From: Rhodoferax sp. TH121
GTDB taxonomy: Bacteria > Pseudomonadota > Gammaproteobacteria > Burkholderiales > Burkholderiaceae_C
NCBI RefSeq assembly: GCF_002251855.1
Contig: NZ_NOXW01000021.1
Span: forward strand, 1 to 64,000
Length of the DNA stretch: 64,000 bases
Reading direction: 5' to 3'
Program-made: the position numbers and the translations under genes
Part shown: positions 42,746 to 51,870 of the stretch, in pieces
How positions within the stretch are numbered: the stretch's first letter is position 1
Layout of the letters: each line of letters opens with the position of its first letter
Notes under the pieces: generated by a model
Told to the model about the DNA's origin: nothing
The model's input: the letters and a program-made list of their open reading frames with translations, nothing else
Databases searched by the model: none

Positions 42746-44073
42746 TTGCCAGCTCCGCCACTGCGCTGGTCGGTGATGACGCGCATGTCAGCCGTCAGCT
42801 CGCCGTCGGTGACCTCGGTCATGCGGCCATCGCTGATGCCGGTCTGCACCGGCACGGCCACGGGGGCGCCGTCGCGCAGTACCCAAACCTGCTTGCTGCC
42901 GCTGCCGGCGGCTGCGCCTGCACTCTTGCGGTTGCCGCTGCCACTGGGCATGCGCGGCATCAGGCTGCCCACAATGCTGCTGCTTTGGGCCGCAGGCTTG
43001 CCGGCGCTGCTGCCAGAGCTGGGGCTGTAGCGCAGCGCGGTGTTGGGCACCAGCAGCACGTCCTTGCGTTCGGTGGCGGTGATGGTGGCGGTGGCGGTCA
43101 TGCCGGGGCGCAGGGTTAGGTCGCTGTTGTCCACCTCCAGGTAGGTGATGTAGGTGACCACGTTCTCGGTGGTGGTGGAGCCATAGGCCACGCGGGTGAT
43201 GGTGGCGGGGAATTTGCGCGAGGGGTAGGCGCTGACGGTGAAGCTGGCCTTTTGGCCGACCTTCACCGAGCCCACATCGGCCTCGTCGACATTCACCTGC
43301 AGGCGCAGCTTGCTCAGGTCTTCGGCCACGCTGAACAGCGTGACGGCCTGCAGCGAGGCAGCCACGGCGTTGCCCGGCTCCACGCTGCGCGTAAGCACCA
43401 CGCCGTCAATGGGCGAGCGGATCGAGGCCTTGGACAGGTTGGTCGCGTCACTCGACGCGCCGGCTTGCGCTTCGGTCACGTTGGCACGCGCGCTGGCCTC
43501 GTCGGCCTGGGCACGTTCCAGCGTGGCGCGGGCACTGTCGAGTTCGCTCTTGGCCGGTACCTTGCCGCCGGACAAGCGCGACACCTCTTCGAGCCGCGCG
43601 AGGTTGGCCTGCGCCTCTTTCACGGTGACCACGGTTTGCGCGACCTTGGCCTGTGCGGCGCTGAGCGTGGCGCGGCTTTTGGTGAGCTGGTCGGTCAGCT
43701 TGGCGGTGTCCAGTTCCACCAACAGCTGGCCTTTGCGCACGCGGTCGTTCACGTCCACCAGCACATTGCGCACCGTACCCGACAGCTCGCTGCCGATATT
43801 GACCGAGCGCGTGGGTTGCAGCGTGCCGTTGGCGGACACGCTCAGGGTCAGGTTGCCGCGCTGCACGGTTTCGCTGACATAGCTGGGCGCGGCCTGGGCT
43901 TGGCTGCGCGCGCGCAGCGCGTAGGTGCCGCCCAGGGCCAGCAGCACTGCGGCCACACTGGCCAGCACGATGGGGCGGCGCCACCAGCTGCGCTGCGGGG
44001 CGGCTTGCAGCAGGGCCTGAACGGCAGCGGTACTGGGCGTGGCGGAGGGGGAGGGAGTCAGGTCGGAGCTCAT
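42742..44073 (-). CDS. MacA-like periplasmic adaptor
   Basis: A 443-residue membrane-fusion protein. It has one N-terminal membrane anchor (about 30-55, PIVLASVAAVLLALGGTYAL), a lipoyl/barrel-sandwich part (ETVQRGNLTLSVSANGTLQP and SIRSPIDGVVLTRSVEPGNA), a long alpha-helical hairpin (about 130-215) and beta-barrel domains. A Ser/Ala-rich segment near residues 355-400 contains a low-complexity insertion. It links the MacB-type permease with the outer-membrane channel encoded just upstream. Confidence 0.93.
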   Translation of the reverse strand: MSSDLTPSPSATPSTAAVQALLQAAPQRSWWRRPIVLASVAAVLLALGGTYALRARSQAQAAPSYVSETVQRGNLTLSVSANGTLQPTRSVNIGSELSGTVRNVLVDVNDRVRKGQLLVELDTAKLTDQLTKSRATLSAAQAKVAQTVVTVKEAQANLARLEEVSRLSGGKVPAKSELDSARATLERAQADEASARANVTEAQAGASSDATNLSKASIRSPIDGVVLTRSVEPGNAVAASLQAVTLFSVAEDLSKLRLQVNVDEADVGSVKVGQKASFTVSAYPSRKFPATITRVAYGSTTTENVVTYITYLEVDNSDLTLRPGMTATATITATERKDVLLVPNTALRYSPSSGSSAGKPAAQSSSIVGSLMPRMPSGSGNRKSAGAAAGSGSKQVWVLRDGAPVAVPVQTGISDGRMTEVTDGELTADMRVITDQRSGGAGK

Positions 44074-45536
44074 GGTTGTCCTGCGGAAGAAGAGGGGGCA
44101 GAGGTGGCGGTCGTGGAGGGCGTGGCCTGCCAGCCGCCGCCCAGCGCCTTGTAGAGGCGCACATGGTCGGTACCCAGATCGGTGAGGGTGCTGGCCACGC
44201 TGTTTTGCGCGCTGAGCAGCGTGCGCTGGGTGGTCAGCACGGTTTGGAAGTCGATGAGGCCGCTGGTGTAGCGCTGCTGCGCGAGCAGGGCTGCCAGCTC
44301 GGCCGCTGTGGCCGCGCTTTTCAAGTGCTGCAAGCGTGTGCGGTGGCCGCGCAGGGCGGCCAGGGCGTCTTCCACATCCTTGAGGGCGGTGAGCACCGTG
44401 CTCTGGTAGCTGGCTTGGGCCTGCGTCAGTGCGGCCTGCTGCGCTCGCAGATTGGCATTGCCCGCGCCGCCGTCAAATACCGGCCACGACACGCTGGCCA
44501 GAAGGCTGCCCAGCACGCTGGCGCCGTTGGTCAGCCCGGCCAGCGTCAGCGCACTCACGCCCAGCGAGCCTCCGATGGAGAAGCTGGGGTAGCGCGCCGC
44601 GTCGGCCACCTGCACACGGGCCAGTGCCGCAGCAATGCGGGCCTCTTCGGCACGCACGTCGGGGCGCTGGCGCAACGTCTCGGCGGGGAAGGCCAGGGCG
44701 AGCTGTTCGGGTGCGCTGGGGATCGGACCGGCGCTGCCCAGTTGCTCGGTCAGTGCCGTGGGCGCCTGCCCGGTCAGCACCGCCAGGCTGTGCTGGCTGG
44801 CGGCGATGCTGGCTTGCAGGCTGGGAATCTCGGCGCGTGTCTGTTCCACGGAGGTCCGGGCCTGCTCGACTTCCAGGCTGGTGGTGAGGCCGGCTTGGGC
44901 GCGCCAGTCGGTAAGCTGCAGGGTTTCTTGCTGGCTGGCCAGGTTGGTCTGTGCGATGGCGAGCTGGCTTTGTTGACCGCGCAGTTGCAGGTAGGCCAGC
45001 GCCACTTCGGCGGCGAGCGACACCTGGGCATCGGCCATCGTGGCCTGCTGGGCCTGGGCATCGGCCTCGGTGGCGTCCAGGCCGGCGCGCTTGCCACCAA
45101 ACAGGTCGGGCTCCCAGCTCGCGTCCAGCCCGGCCTTGAAGCTGCTGGTGGCGGCTTGGCTATCGGTCTGGCTGCGTTGGGCGGAGCCACTGGCGCTCAG
45201 GCTGGGCAGCAGGCTGCCCTGCTTGGCATCGCGCAGGGCACGGGCCTGCTGTAGCGCGGCCTCGGCCTTGCGCAGGCTGGGGTTGGCCTGCAGCGCCTGG
45301 GTCACCAGGGCGGAGAGATGGGCGTCGTTGAACTTGTCCCACCACTGGGCCAGGCTGTCGGGCGTGGCGCTGCTGGCCTGGGACCAACTGGAGGGAACCG
45401 CTGGGGCGGGGAGGGGCGGACTGTCGGGCTGGGCGCCGACCGCTTGGCTGGCCAGCGTGGCCACCGTCAACAGGACGGCTGCAGCACCATGCCGCAGCTG
45501 CGGCTGGCGCAAGAAAGAAGAGGGTTGAGGGGGCAT
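44070..45536 (-). CDS. TolC/OprM-like outer-membrane efflux protein
   Basis: An outer-membrane channel of the NodT/OprM group, 488 residues from the chosen start. The signal peptide (residues about 10-34) ends in AVGA-QPD and no lipobox Cys follows, so it is probably not lipidated, unlike OprM. The two repeated domains are LVTQALQANPSLRKAEAALQ and RAEEARIAAALARVQVADAA, typical of the family, with DWRAQAGLTTSLEVEQARTS in between. In-frame upstream ATGs (45572 and others) are possible starts; none has a good ribosome site. First gene of the efflux operon. Confidence 0.88.
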   Translation of the reverse strand: MPPQPSSFLRQPQLRHGAAAVLLTVATLASQAVGAQPDSPPLPAPAVPSSWSQASSATPDSLAQWWDKFNDAHLSALVTQALQANPSLRKAEAALQQARALRDAKQGSLLPSLSASGSAQRSQTDSQAATSSFKAGLDASWEPDLFGGKRAGLDATEADAQAQQATMADAQVSLAAEVALAYLQLRGQQSQLAIAQTNLASQQETLQLTDWRAQAGLTTSLEVEQARTSVEQTRAEIPSLQASIAASQHSLAVLTGQAPTALTEQLGSAGPIPSAPEQLALAFPAETLRQRPDVRAEEARIAAALARVQVADAARYPSFSIGGSLGVSALTLAGLTNGASVLGSLLASVSWPVFDGGAGNANLRAQQAALTQAQASYQSTVLTALKDVEDALAALRGHRTRLQHLKSAATAAELAALLAQQRYTSGLIDFQTVLTTQRTLLSAQNSVASTLTDLGTDHVRLYKALGGGWQATPSTTATSAPSSSAGQP

Positions 45537-45639
45537 GGCCGCCATGGTGCAGACCATGGGTTTCGCCTTCATGCCCTGGATGTAAAGACCGGTAAAGACG
45601 GCACCAGGCCGGTTCCACAAGACGTGGATTGGCCTGGTT

Positions 45640-45695
45640 TGCTATCAATAGAGGAGCTGCTTGCGCAGATTCCACAAGGTCCAGAGGCCTAAATC
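45640..45695 (+). repeat. Family 1 interspersed repeat, copy 10
   Basis: TGCTATCAATAGAGGAGCTG then CTTGCGCAGATTCCACAAGG TCCAGAGGCCT, forward. It lies between the efflux operon and the EF-hand gene, whose stop codon is at its end. Confidence 0.85.
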
Positions 45696-46530
45696 ATGCT
45701 GAAACGCTGAGGCTGCTGTTCTCGGTCAGGCCCTGGGCTACTTGGGCGTAGATCTTCTGGGCCAGTTCGGCGATCTGCTGCTTGGTGGCAGTGTTGCTAC
45801 TGTCATCGCCGCTGCTGAGGCCGGCAATCGCTTCTTTCAGCTCGCCCACCATGCGTTCGACCTCAGACACAGTGCCGTCGCGGTTGGTGTCCAGCGGGTC
45901 GTAGCTGGTGTCGCTGGACGAGGCGCCCTGCGCACCGCCGGGGCCGCCTGGGCCACGGACACCGCCCGGCCCGCCGGGGCCTGGTGCGGCCTGGCCGCCT
46001 TCAGGGGGCTGCGGGCGACCGGCTTCAAACTCTGCCTGGCTCAAGCTGCCGTTGCCATCGGTGTCCAGCTTGGCAAAGTCCTGGCTCACGTCCTGGCCGG
46101 TGTCGGACTTGATTTTGTCGGTCAGCACGGTGAGTTCGTCTTGGCTCACAGAGCCATCGCCATCGGTGTCCACCTTGGCAAACAGGTCGTCCTGGCTGCC
46201 TCCGCTGCCGCCCATGCCGCGCGACTGCGCAAACTCCATGGTGCTGGGGGGCGGTGGCATCAGGGCTTTCATGCCCGCCTCCAGCTCGTCGCTGGAAAGG
46301 CTGCCGTCGCTGTTGCTGTCCAACTGGGTGAACAGCTCCTTGGCATCGCCCAGACTGACGCCGGTTTTTTCGCTGATGTCAGTCAGCATGGTGCCGAGTT
46401 CGGTCTGGTCGACGCCGCCGCTGCTGTCGGTATCCACTTTGGCGAACATCTTGGCCTGGTGCTGGCTGCGTTGGGTGTTCAGGGCAGCCCAGGCGTTGCT
46501 GGAACCGCTCACCCCGCTGATGGTGCTCAT
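45694..46530 (-). CDS. Protein with five EF-hand calcium-binding loops
   Basis: A 278-residue protein. Five canonical 12-residue EF-hand loops are present, each with Asp1 and Glu12: DTDSSGGVDQTE, DSNSDGSLSSDE, DTDGDGSVSQDE, DTDGNGSLSQAE and DTNRDGTVSEVE, so two EF-hand pairs plus one. A Gly/Pro-rich linker (GPGGPGGVRGPGGPGGAQ) separates loops 4 and 5. There is no signal peptide or membrane segment. AAGGAAG precedes the ATG, so the upstream in-frame 17 codons are left out. It is transcribed away from a two-component system across 223 bases. Its role, perhaps calcium buffering or sensing, is not known. Confidence 0.85.
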   Translation of the reverse strand: MSTISGVSGSSNAWAALNTQRSQHQAKMFAKVDTDSSGGVDQTELGTMLTDISEKTGVSLGDAKELFTQLDSNSDGSLSSDELEAGMKALMPPPPSTMEFAQSRGMGGSGGSQDDLFAKVDTDGDGSVSQDELTVLTDKIKSDTGQDVSQDFAKLDTDGNGSLSQAEFEAGRPQPPEGGQAAPGPGGPGGVRGPGGPGGAQGASSSDTSYDPLDTNRDGTVSEVERMVGELKEAIAGLSSGDDSSNTATKQQIAELAQKIYAQVAQGLTENSSLSVSA

Positions 46531-46753
46531 GGTCACTTCCTTTCTGGTTGGTGGTGGGGTGCCACCCGGAATGCAATGCACCGAGCGACGTCACCAATTC
46601 TTGGAAGCGCAGGTATCGCGGGTTTGTCGGCTGTGTATCAGGCTTGGTACAAAAGCCCCATTCAGGCGCACAACTGGGGTGCGCTTGCCAGCCAATTCCG
46701 CGCTTCGGGCGCGGGCGCTTTTTCTACACTGGGGCGGCCGTCAGGACCGTCCC

Positions 46754-47494
46754 ATGAGCACCAAAACTTCCATCCTCCTCGTCGACGATGACGCCGACAT
46801 CACCACCCTGCTGGCGGAGTACCTCGGCCGCTTCAATTTTGCGGTGCACACAGCCTGTGACGCCGACAGCATGCGCCAGCAGCTCGCTCGCCAGCGCGTG
46901 GACCTGGTGGTGCTGGACGTCATGCTGCCCGGCACCGACGGGCTCACGCTCTCGCGCGAGATTCGCGAGCGCTCGCACATCCCCGTCATCATGCTGACCG
47001 CGCGCACCACCACCTTTGACCGCATCATGGGCCTGGAGAACGGCGCCGACGACTACATGGGCAAGCCCTTTGAGCCGCGCGAGCTGGTGGCCCGCATCCA
47101 TACCGTGCTGCGCCGTGCCCTGGGCAGCAAGGACAGCACGCCCATCCTGGCGCGCAGCGAGGTGGTCTGTTTTGATGGCTGGGAGCTGCACCGCGACGAG
47201 CGCAACCTGGTCTCGCCCACCGGCCTGGTGGTGGCGCTTTCCAATGCCGAATTCCGCTTGCTCACCACGTTTTTGCAGACGCCACGGCGCTTGTTCAGCC
47301 GCGACCAGCTCATGGAGCAAGCGCGCGGTCGCGCCATGGATGCGTTCGAGCGCAGCATCGACCTGCTGGTCTCGCGCCTGCGGCAAAAATTGGCGGATGA
47401 CCCGGACGAGCCTTCCATGATCAAGACGGTGCGCGGTGCGGGCTATATGTTCAATGTGCAGTCGGTGCAGGGGCGCATGGCGTGGCGGGCCTGA
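46754..47494 (+). CDS. OmpR-type response regulator
   Basis: A 246-residue response regulator. The receiver domain (1-120) has acidic residues DDD at 11-13, phospho-acceptor Asp55 in VVLDVMLPG, and MLTARTT with the conserved Lys in GKPFEPREL. The C-terminal winged helix (about 145-240) has LSNAEFRLLTTFLQTPRRLF and SIDLLVSRLRQKLADDPDEP. It overlaps the start of the sensor kinase gene by 13 bases. Targets may include the divergent EF-hand gene or the efflux operon (inference). Confidence 0.95.
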   Translation: MSTKTSILLVDDDADITTLLAEYLGRFNFAVHTACDADSMRQQLARQRVDLVVLDVMLPGTDGLTLSREIRERSHIPVIMLTARTTTFDRIMGLENGADDYMGKPFEPRELVARIHTVLRRALGSKDSTPILARSEVVCFDGWELHRDERNLVSPTGLVVALSNAEFRLLTTFLQTPRRLFSRDQLMEQARGRAMDAFERSIDLLVSRLRQKLADDPDEPSMIKTVRGAGYMFNVQSVQGRMAWRA

Positions 47495-48702
47495 AAGAAA
47501 CGCCCCCACGCTCCGCCGCTGCTCCCCAAGGGGACGCGTTTTTCCTTGGGGCGGCCCTGCGGAAAAACTGGCTTGCCAAACTCGTGCCCGACAGCCTGTT
47601 CGGCCGCCTGGCTTGGCTGCTGGGCCTGACCGTGCTGTGCAGCCATGTGCTGGCGCTCACGTTGATGTTTGAGATGCGGCCGGACATGCGCCCGGACCTG
47701 CGGGCTGACGGCCCCTTGCCCCGCCCGCCGCCCGGCGCCGTACGCTGGGACGGCGGTATGCCACCCCCGCCACCGGACTTCGCCTCTTTCAAAAATCACC
47801 ACCATGGCGGCCCGCCACCCGCAGGCCTGCTGCTGGACATTGGGGTGCGCCTGGCTGCCCTGTTGCTGGCCGCCTGGGTGGCTGCGCGCTGGCTCAGCGA
47901 CCCGATACGGCGCCTGGCGGGCGCTGCGCGTGAGCTGGGACACAACATCCACCGTGCCCCCTTGCCCGAGGCTGGCTCGTTGGAGTGCCGCGAGGCCACG
48001 CGTGTGTTTAACCAGATGCAGCAGCACATCCGCGCCCAGCTGGCCCAGCGCGACCAGTTTGTCGCCGCCGTATCGCACGACCTGCGCACCCCGCTCACGC
48101 GCTTGGCTCTGCGTGTGGAATCGTTGCAGGACGCGGGCGAGCGCCAGCGCTTCAGCCGCGATATTGCCGAGATGGACACCATGATCCGCGCCACGCTGGA
48201 CTACCTGCGCGGTGCGGCCGACTCCGAGCCCTGGGTGGCGCTGGACCTGGCCGCGCTGGTGGACAGCCTGGTGCAGGACCAGCAGGAGGCCGGCCACGAG
48301 GTGGTGGTTGAACCGGGGACAGGCGTGCCGCTGGCTCCCGTGCGGGCCCAGGCTTCGGCCCTGCGCCGCTGCATCAGCAACCTGCTGGACAACGCCGTGC
48401 GCTACGGTGGCGGCGCCCAGGTGCGGCTGACAGAGGACGCTCAGGGCGTGTGTGTGACGGTACTGGACCGGGGCCCCGGCATCCCTGAGGCCGAATTGAC
48501 CGAGGTGCTGCAACCGTTTTACCGGGTGGAGGCCTCGCGCAACCGCAATACCGGCGGCGTCGGACTGGGCCTGGCCTCTGCCAACGACATTGCGCGCCAG
48601 CACAGCGGCTGCCTGCAGCTGAGCAACTGCGTGGGCGGTGGTTTGCAGGCCGAACTGCGGCTGCCGCGGCTGGCTGCACCTGTCAAAAAGCTATCAAATT
48701 AG
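47482..48702 (+). CDS. Sensor histidine kinase
   Basis: A 406-residue membrane kinase. Two membrane segments (about 41-62 and 113-138) enclose a Pro-rich periplasmic loop containing HHHGGPPP, which could bind metal. A HAMP domain follows, then the H-box VSHDLRTPLTR with His199, N-box NLLDNAVRYGG and G-boxes DRGPGIPEAE and GVGLGLASA. The GTG start overlaps the response regulator. The first 30 residues are encoded by a palindrome-rich segment with CCCCAAGG and CCTTGGGG; a start near residue 31 would be the usual one. The last residues KLSN and the stop come from a family 1 repeat. Confidence 0.92.
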   Translation: MAGLKETPPRSAAAPQGDAFFLGAALRKNWLAKLVPDSLFGRLAWLLGLTVLCSHVLALTLMFEMRPDMRPDLRADGPLPRPPPGAVRWDGGMPPPPPDFASFKNHHHGGPPPAGLLLDIGVRLAALLLAAWVAARWLSDPIRRLAGAARELGHNIHRAPLPEAGSLECREATRVFNQMQQHIRAQLAQRDQFVAAVSHDLRTPLTRLALRVESLQDAGERQRFSRDIAEMDTMIRATLDYLRGAADSEPWVALDLAALVDSLVQDQQEAGHEVVVEPGTGVPLAPVRAQASALRRCISNLLDNAVRYGGGAQVRLTEDAQGVCVTVLDRGPGIPEAELTEVLQPFYRVEASRNRNTGGVGLGLASANDIARQHSGCLQLSNCVGGGLQAELRLPRLAAPVKKLSN

Positions 48703-48731
48703 GAGCTGCTTGCGCTTATTTCGCAAGGGAT
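48684..48731 (+). repeat. Family 1 interspersed repeat, copy 11
   Basis: AAAAAGCTATCAAATTAGGA then GCTGCTTGCGCTTATTTCGC, forward. It overlaps the 3' end of the kinase gene and gives the TAG stop. Confidence 0.82.
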
Positions 48732-48741
48732 CGGGATCAAT

Positions 48742-48981
48742 TTAGTCCCCGATCCGGGTAAAACGCGGCTGGGCCACGCCTGCACTCACCACCGTCTCCA
48801 GAAACATGGCGGCCGGCCGCACCCACAGGCCCAGTTCACCATACAGCGCACGGTACAGGGTCATAGGCTCGCAGGTTTCGCTGTGGCGCACGGTGCCCAG
48901 CACCTGGTATTCCATGCCCTTGTAGTGGCGGTAGCGGCCGGGTGGGGTGATGATGAGTGGGGGGAGTTTTTCGAAGCTCAT
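48742..48981 (-). CDS. DUF1653 protein
   Basis: A 79-residue protein of the DUF1653 family: GRYRHYKGMEYQVLGTVRHS, then MTLYRALYGELGLWVRP and a terminal FTRIGD. The family is a small beta-rich domain of unknown function found in many proteobacteria. It lies convergent with the histidine kinase gene and divergent from the methyltransferase, 16 bases from that gene's start. Confidence 0.9.
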   Translation of the reverse strand: MSFEKLPPLIITPPGRYRHYKGMEYQVLGTVRHSETCEPMTLYRALYGELGLWVRPAAMFLETVVSAGVAQPRFTRIGD

Positions 48982-48997
48982 GGGACAATCCTAGGCT

Positions 48998-50269
48998 ATG
49001 CATCCAAAAGCCCTGCTGGAAGCCTGCACCGAACTGGTCAGGCTCGTTCTCAAATTCGACCATCCCGCGGACGCCATCGTCTCGCGTTTCTTCCGCGACA
49101 ACCGCGGCCTGGGCCCACGCGAGCGCGCCACGCTGGCCGAAACCGCCTACACCGTACTGCGCAAAAAGCTGCTGTTCGACCACCTGGCTCCTAGCGGCAG
49201 CGGCCCCAAGGAGCGTCGCATGGCCATTCTGGGCTTCTACGGCCCGGGCGACTTTCTACGCAGCGCGCTGACCGACCAGGAAAAGCGCTGGTTGGACCAG
49301 TGCGAGGCCGTGAAACCTGAAGACCTGATGGAGCGCCACCGCCACAACCTGCCGGAGTGGCTGGTGCAGCCGCTCAAGGAGCAGCTGGGCGAGGAATTCT
49401 GGCCCCTGGTGGACAGCCTGAATCTGGGCGCGGGCCTGGATTTGCGCGTCAACACCTTCAAAGCCAAACGTGCCGATGTGCAAAAAGAGCTGCAACAGGC
49501 CGGCATCAAGGCTGTGCCGACGCCGTATTCCCCGTGGGGGCTGCGCATTGCCGGCAAGCCAGCGCTGAACAAGAACGAAGCCTTTGTCCGCGGTGATTTT
49601 GAAGTCCAAGACGAGGGTTCTCAGCTGTTGGCCATGCTGGTGGATGCCAAGCGCGGCGAGATGGTCGTGGACTTTTGCGCCGGCGCCGGGGGCAAGACCC
49701 TGGCCTTGGGCGCGGCCATGCGCAGTACCGGTCGCCTCTATGCCTTTGATACGTCCGGCCACCGCCTGGAGGCGCTCAAACCCCGCATGGCCCGTAGCGG
49801 CTTGTCCAACGTGCACCCCGCAGCGATTGCCCACGAGCGCGACGACCGTGTGAAGCGCCTTGCCGGCAAGATGGACCGGGTGCTGGTGGATGCTCCGTGC
49901 ACTGGCATGGGCACTCTGCGTCGCAACCCGGACTTGAAATGGCGCCAAAACCTCCAAGCTGTGGAGGAAATGGCGGTCAAGCAGGCTGCCATCCTGCAAA
50001 GTGCTGCCCGTATGGTGAAGTCTGGCGGTCGTCTGGTCTATGCCACCTGCAGCGTGCTGCCCCAAGAGAACGAGGCGATTGCTGCAGCCTTTGCGGCCGC
50101 CAACCCGGACTTTGTGGCCTTGCCGGCAGGCGAAGTGCTGGCTGGGCTGAAAGTTGAGAACGCACCAAGCCTGTGCGCTGGTGGCGAAGACGGCCAGCTC
50201 TACCTTCGTCTTTGGCCGCATCGTCATGCCACGGATGGTTTTTTTGCGGCAGTTTGGCAAAAGAAGTGA
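48998..50269 (+). CDS. RsmB-like rRNA cytosine-C5 methyltransferase
   Basis: A 423-residue SAM-dependent RNA methyltransferase of the RsmB/NOP2 family. An N-terminal NusB-like region is followed by the Rossmann domain with VVDFCAGAGGKTLALGAAMR (SAM site), VLVDAPCTGMGTLRRNPDLK (motif IV with one conserved Cys) and YATCSVLPQENEAIAAA (motif VI with the catalytic Cys). Which cytosine is methylated (16S C967 or another) cannot be fixed from sequence alone. Ordinary base composition. Confidence 0.92.
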   Translation: MHPKALLEACTELVRLVLKFDHPADAIVSRFFRDNRGLGPRERATLAETAYTVLRKKLLFDHLAPSGSGPKERRMAILGFYGPGDFLRSALTDQEKRWLDQCEAVKPEDLMERHRHNLPEWLVQPLKEQLGEEFWPLVDSLNLGAGLDLRVNTFKAKRADVQKELQQAGIKAVPTPYSPWGLRIAGKPALNKNEAFVRGDFEVQDEGSQLLAMLVDAKRGEMVVDFCAGAGGKTLALGAAMRSTGRLYAFDTSGHRLEALKPRMARSGLSNVHPAAIAHERDDRVKRLAGKMDRVLVDAPCTGMGTLRRNPDLKWRQNLQAVEEMAVKQAAILQSAARMVKSGGRLVYATCSVLPQENEAIAAAFAAANPDFVALPAGEVLAGLKVENAPSLCAGGEDGQLYLRLWPHRHATDGFFAAVWQKK

Positions 50270-50418
50270 AATGGTTGATGAAAGTTAATGTTTTTTAACT
50301 TCTTTTTGAATTAACTGGCCAAAAAAGACTGCAGCACCTAAAATCTGGGGTGTACAGGGGCGCATCTAGCCCTTGGTTCATAAATTACCAAACCTCGTTG
50401 AGAGATTGAGCTGAGACT

Positions 50419-51633
50419 ATGTTGTTACCTGATTGGGCTGTGCTAAACGCAGCGATTGAGTGGCTGGCCCATGGCATGTGGAATATTGCGTGGTGGCAGA
50501 TGGTGTTGTTCACCCTGGCCTTGACGCACGTCACCATGATCAGCGTGACCGTGTTTCTGCACCGTCACCAAGCGCACCGTGCCTTGGACCTGCACCCCAT
50601 CGCATCGCATTTTTTCCGTTTTTGGCTGTGGCTGACCACGGGCCAAGTCACCAAAGAATGGGCCTCCATTCACCGCAAGCACCACGCCAAGTGCGAGCAG
50701 GCTGAAGATCCGCACAGCCCCCACGTGTACGGCATCAAGACCGTCCTGCTCAAGGGGGCCGAGCTGTACCGTGCAGAATCCAAGAATAAGGAAACCATGG
50801 CCCGTTTTGGCCACGGTACGCCCGATGATTGGATCGAGCGCAATCTGTATACCCGCTATTCCTGGCAAGGTGTAGGTTTGATGATGATCATCGACCTGTT
50901 CCTGTTTGGTGCCGCCGGCTTGGCTGTGTGGGCTGTTCAGATGGCGTGGACCCCAATTACCGCGGCCGGCATCATCAACGGCGCGGCTCACTACTGGGGT
51001 TATCGCAATTTCGAGGCGCCTGACGCCTCCACCAACATTTCGCCTTGGGGCATCATCATTGCGGGTGAAGAGTTGCACAACAACCACCACACTTATCCCA
51101 CCTCAGCCAAGTTGTCGGTCAAGCCTTATGAGTTCGATATTGGCTGGATGTACATCACCATCATGCAGGCAGTTGGCTTGGCCAAGGTCAAGAAGACGCC
51201 TCCGAAGGCCGCTTATGGCGACATCCGCCCCGTGGCCGACGAGAAAACCTTGGAGGCGCTGATTGCCAACCGCTACGAAATTATGGCCACCTATGCCAAG
51301 GGGGTGCGTGCTGCTGCCCGTGCGGAGCTGGAAGCCATGAAGGCGCGCAGCGCTGATGCTGCCGTCATCAAGGCTGCCAAGCACTGGATGCACCGCGACG
51401 AAGAGAAGGTTCCCGCTGCCGCCGCATCTCAGCTGGCTCAGGCCCGTGCGGCTTCGCCGGTGCTGGACAAGATGGTGACCATGCGCGAGGAGCTGCGCCA
51501 ACTGTGGCTCAACACCCATGTATCGCGCGAGCAATTGATCAAGGATCTGCAAGCCTGGTGCCATCGTGCTGAAGAAAGCGGCATCGCTGCGCTGCGCGAG
51601 TTTTCTTTGAAGTTGCGCGCTGCTCACGTTTAA
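50419..51633 (+). CDS. Fatty acid desaturase (delta-9 acyl type)
   Basis: A 404-residue membrane di-iron desaturase that introduces a double bond into acyl chains. The three His boxes are HRHQAH (His48 to His53), HRKHH (His85, 88, 89) and HNNHH in IIIAGEELHNNHHTYP. Four membrane segments surround them. The C-terminal 130 residues after the last box (TLEALIANRYEIMATYAKGV onwards) are long, charged and helical, which is unusual for the core family but seen in related bacterial forms. A strong terminator follows. Bases 50270-50418 upstream are AT-rich, presumably promoter. Confidence 0.92.
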   Translation: MLLPDWAVLNAAIEWLAHGMWNIAWWQMVLFTLALTHVTMISVTVFLHRHQAHRALDLHPIASHFFRFWLWLTTGQVTKEWASIHRKHHAKCEQAEDPHSPHVYGIKTVLLKGAELYRAESKNKETMARFGHGTPDDWIERNLYTRYSWQGVGLMMIIDLFLFGAAGLAVWAVQMAWTPITAAGIINGAAHYWGYRNFEAPDASTNISPWGIIIAGEELHNNHHTYPTSAKLSVKPYEFDIGWMYITIMQAVGLAKVKKTPPKAAYGDIRPVADEKTLEALIANRYEIMATYAKGVRAAARAELEAMKARSADAAVIKAAKHWMHRDEEKVPAAAASQLAQARAASPVLDKMVTMREELRQLWLNTHVSREQLIKDLQAWCHRAEESGIAALREFSLKLRAAHV

Positions 51634-51653
51634 GACGATCCGTTCGGTTCCTG

Positions 51654-51680
51654 AAAAGCCCGCTTGCTGCGGGCTTTTTT
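51654..51680 (+). terminator. Rho-independent terminator of the desaturase gene
   Basis: AAAGCCCGC-TTGCT-GCGGGCTTTTTT, a 9-bp stem with a T-run, 21 bases after the stop codon. Confidence 0.93.
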
Positions 51681-51722
51681 GTGCGCGTGTAATTCGCAGT
51701 TTGGGGTCGTTTGCGGGCTCCA

Positions 51723-51808
51723 GAGCAGTCGGGGTATGCGTTTTACTTCGTATCCCCCGGCCCTCGGCCTCCTCCTTTACCTACGTAAAACGCACACCCT
51801 GGCTGCTC
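51723..51808 (-). repeat. Family 2 palindromic element, copy C
   Basis: Arms 51723-51746 (GAGCAGTCGGGGTATGCGTT...) and 51785-51808 are inverted repeats with few mismatches. The core is in reverse: CGTATCCCCCGGCCC ... GCCTCCTCCTTTACCTACG. It is in the 417-base gap between the desaturase and rpmG, which holds no gene. Confidence 0.85.
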
Positions 51809-51870
51809 TTGCGAGGTGGTGTTGCACCAAAATTTTGCGTGACTGTGCGCGTCCCAATTGATCCTGCAGC

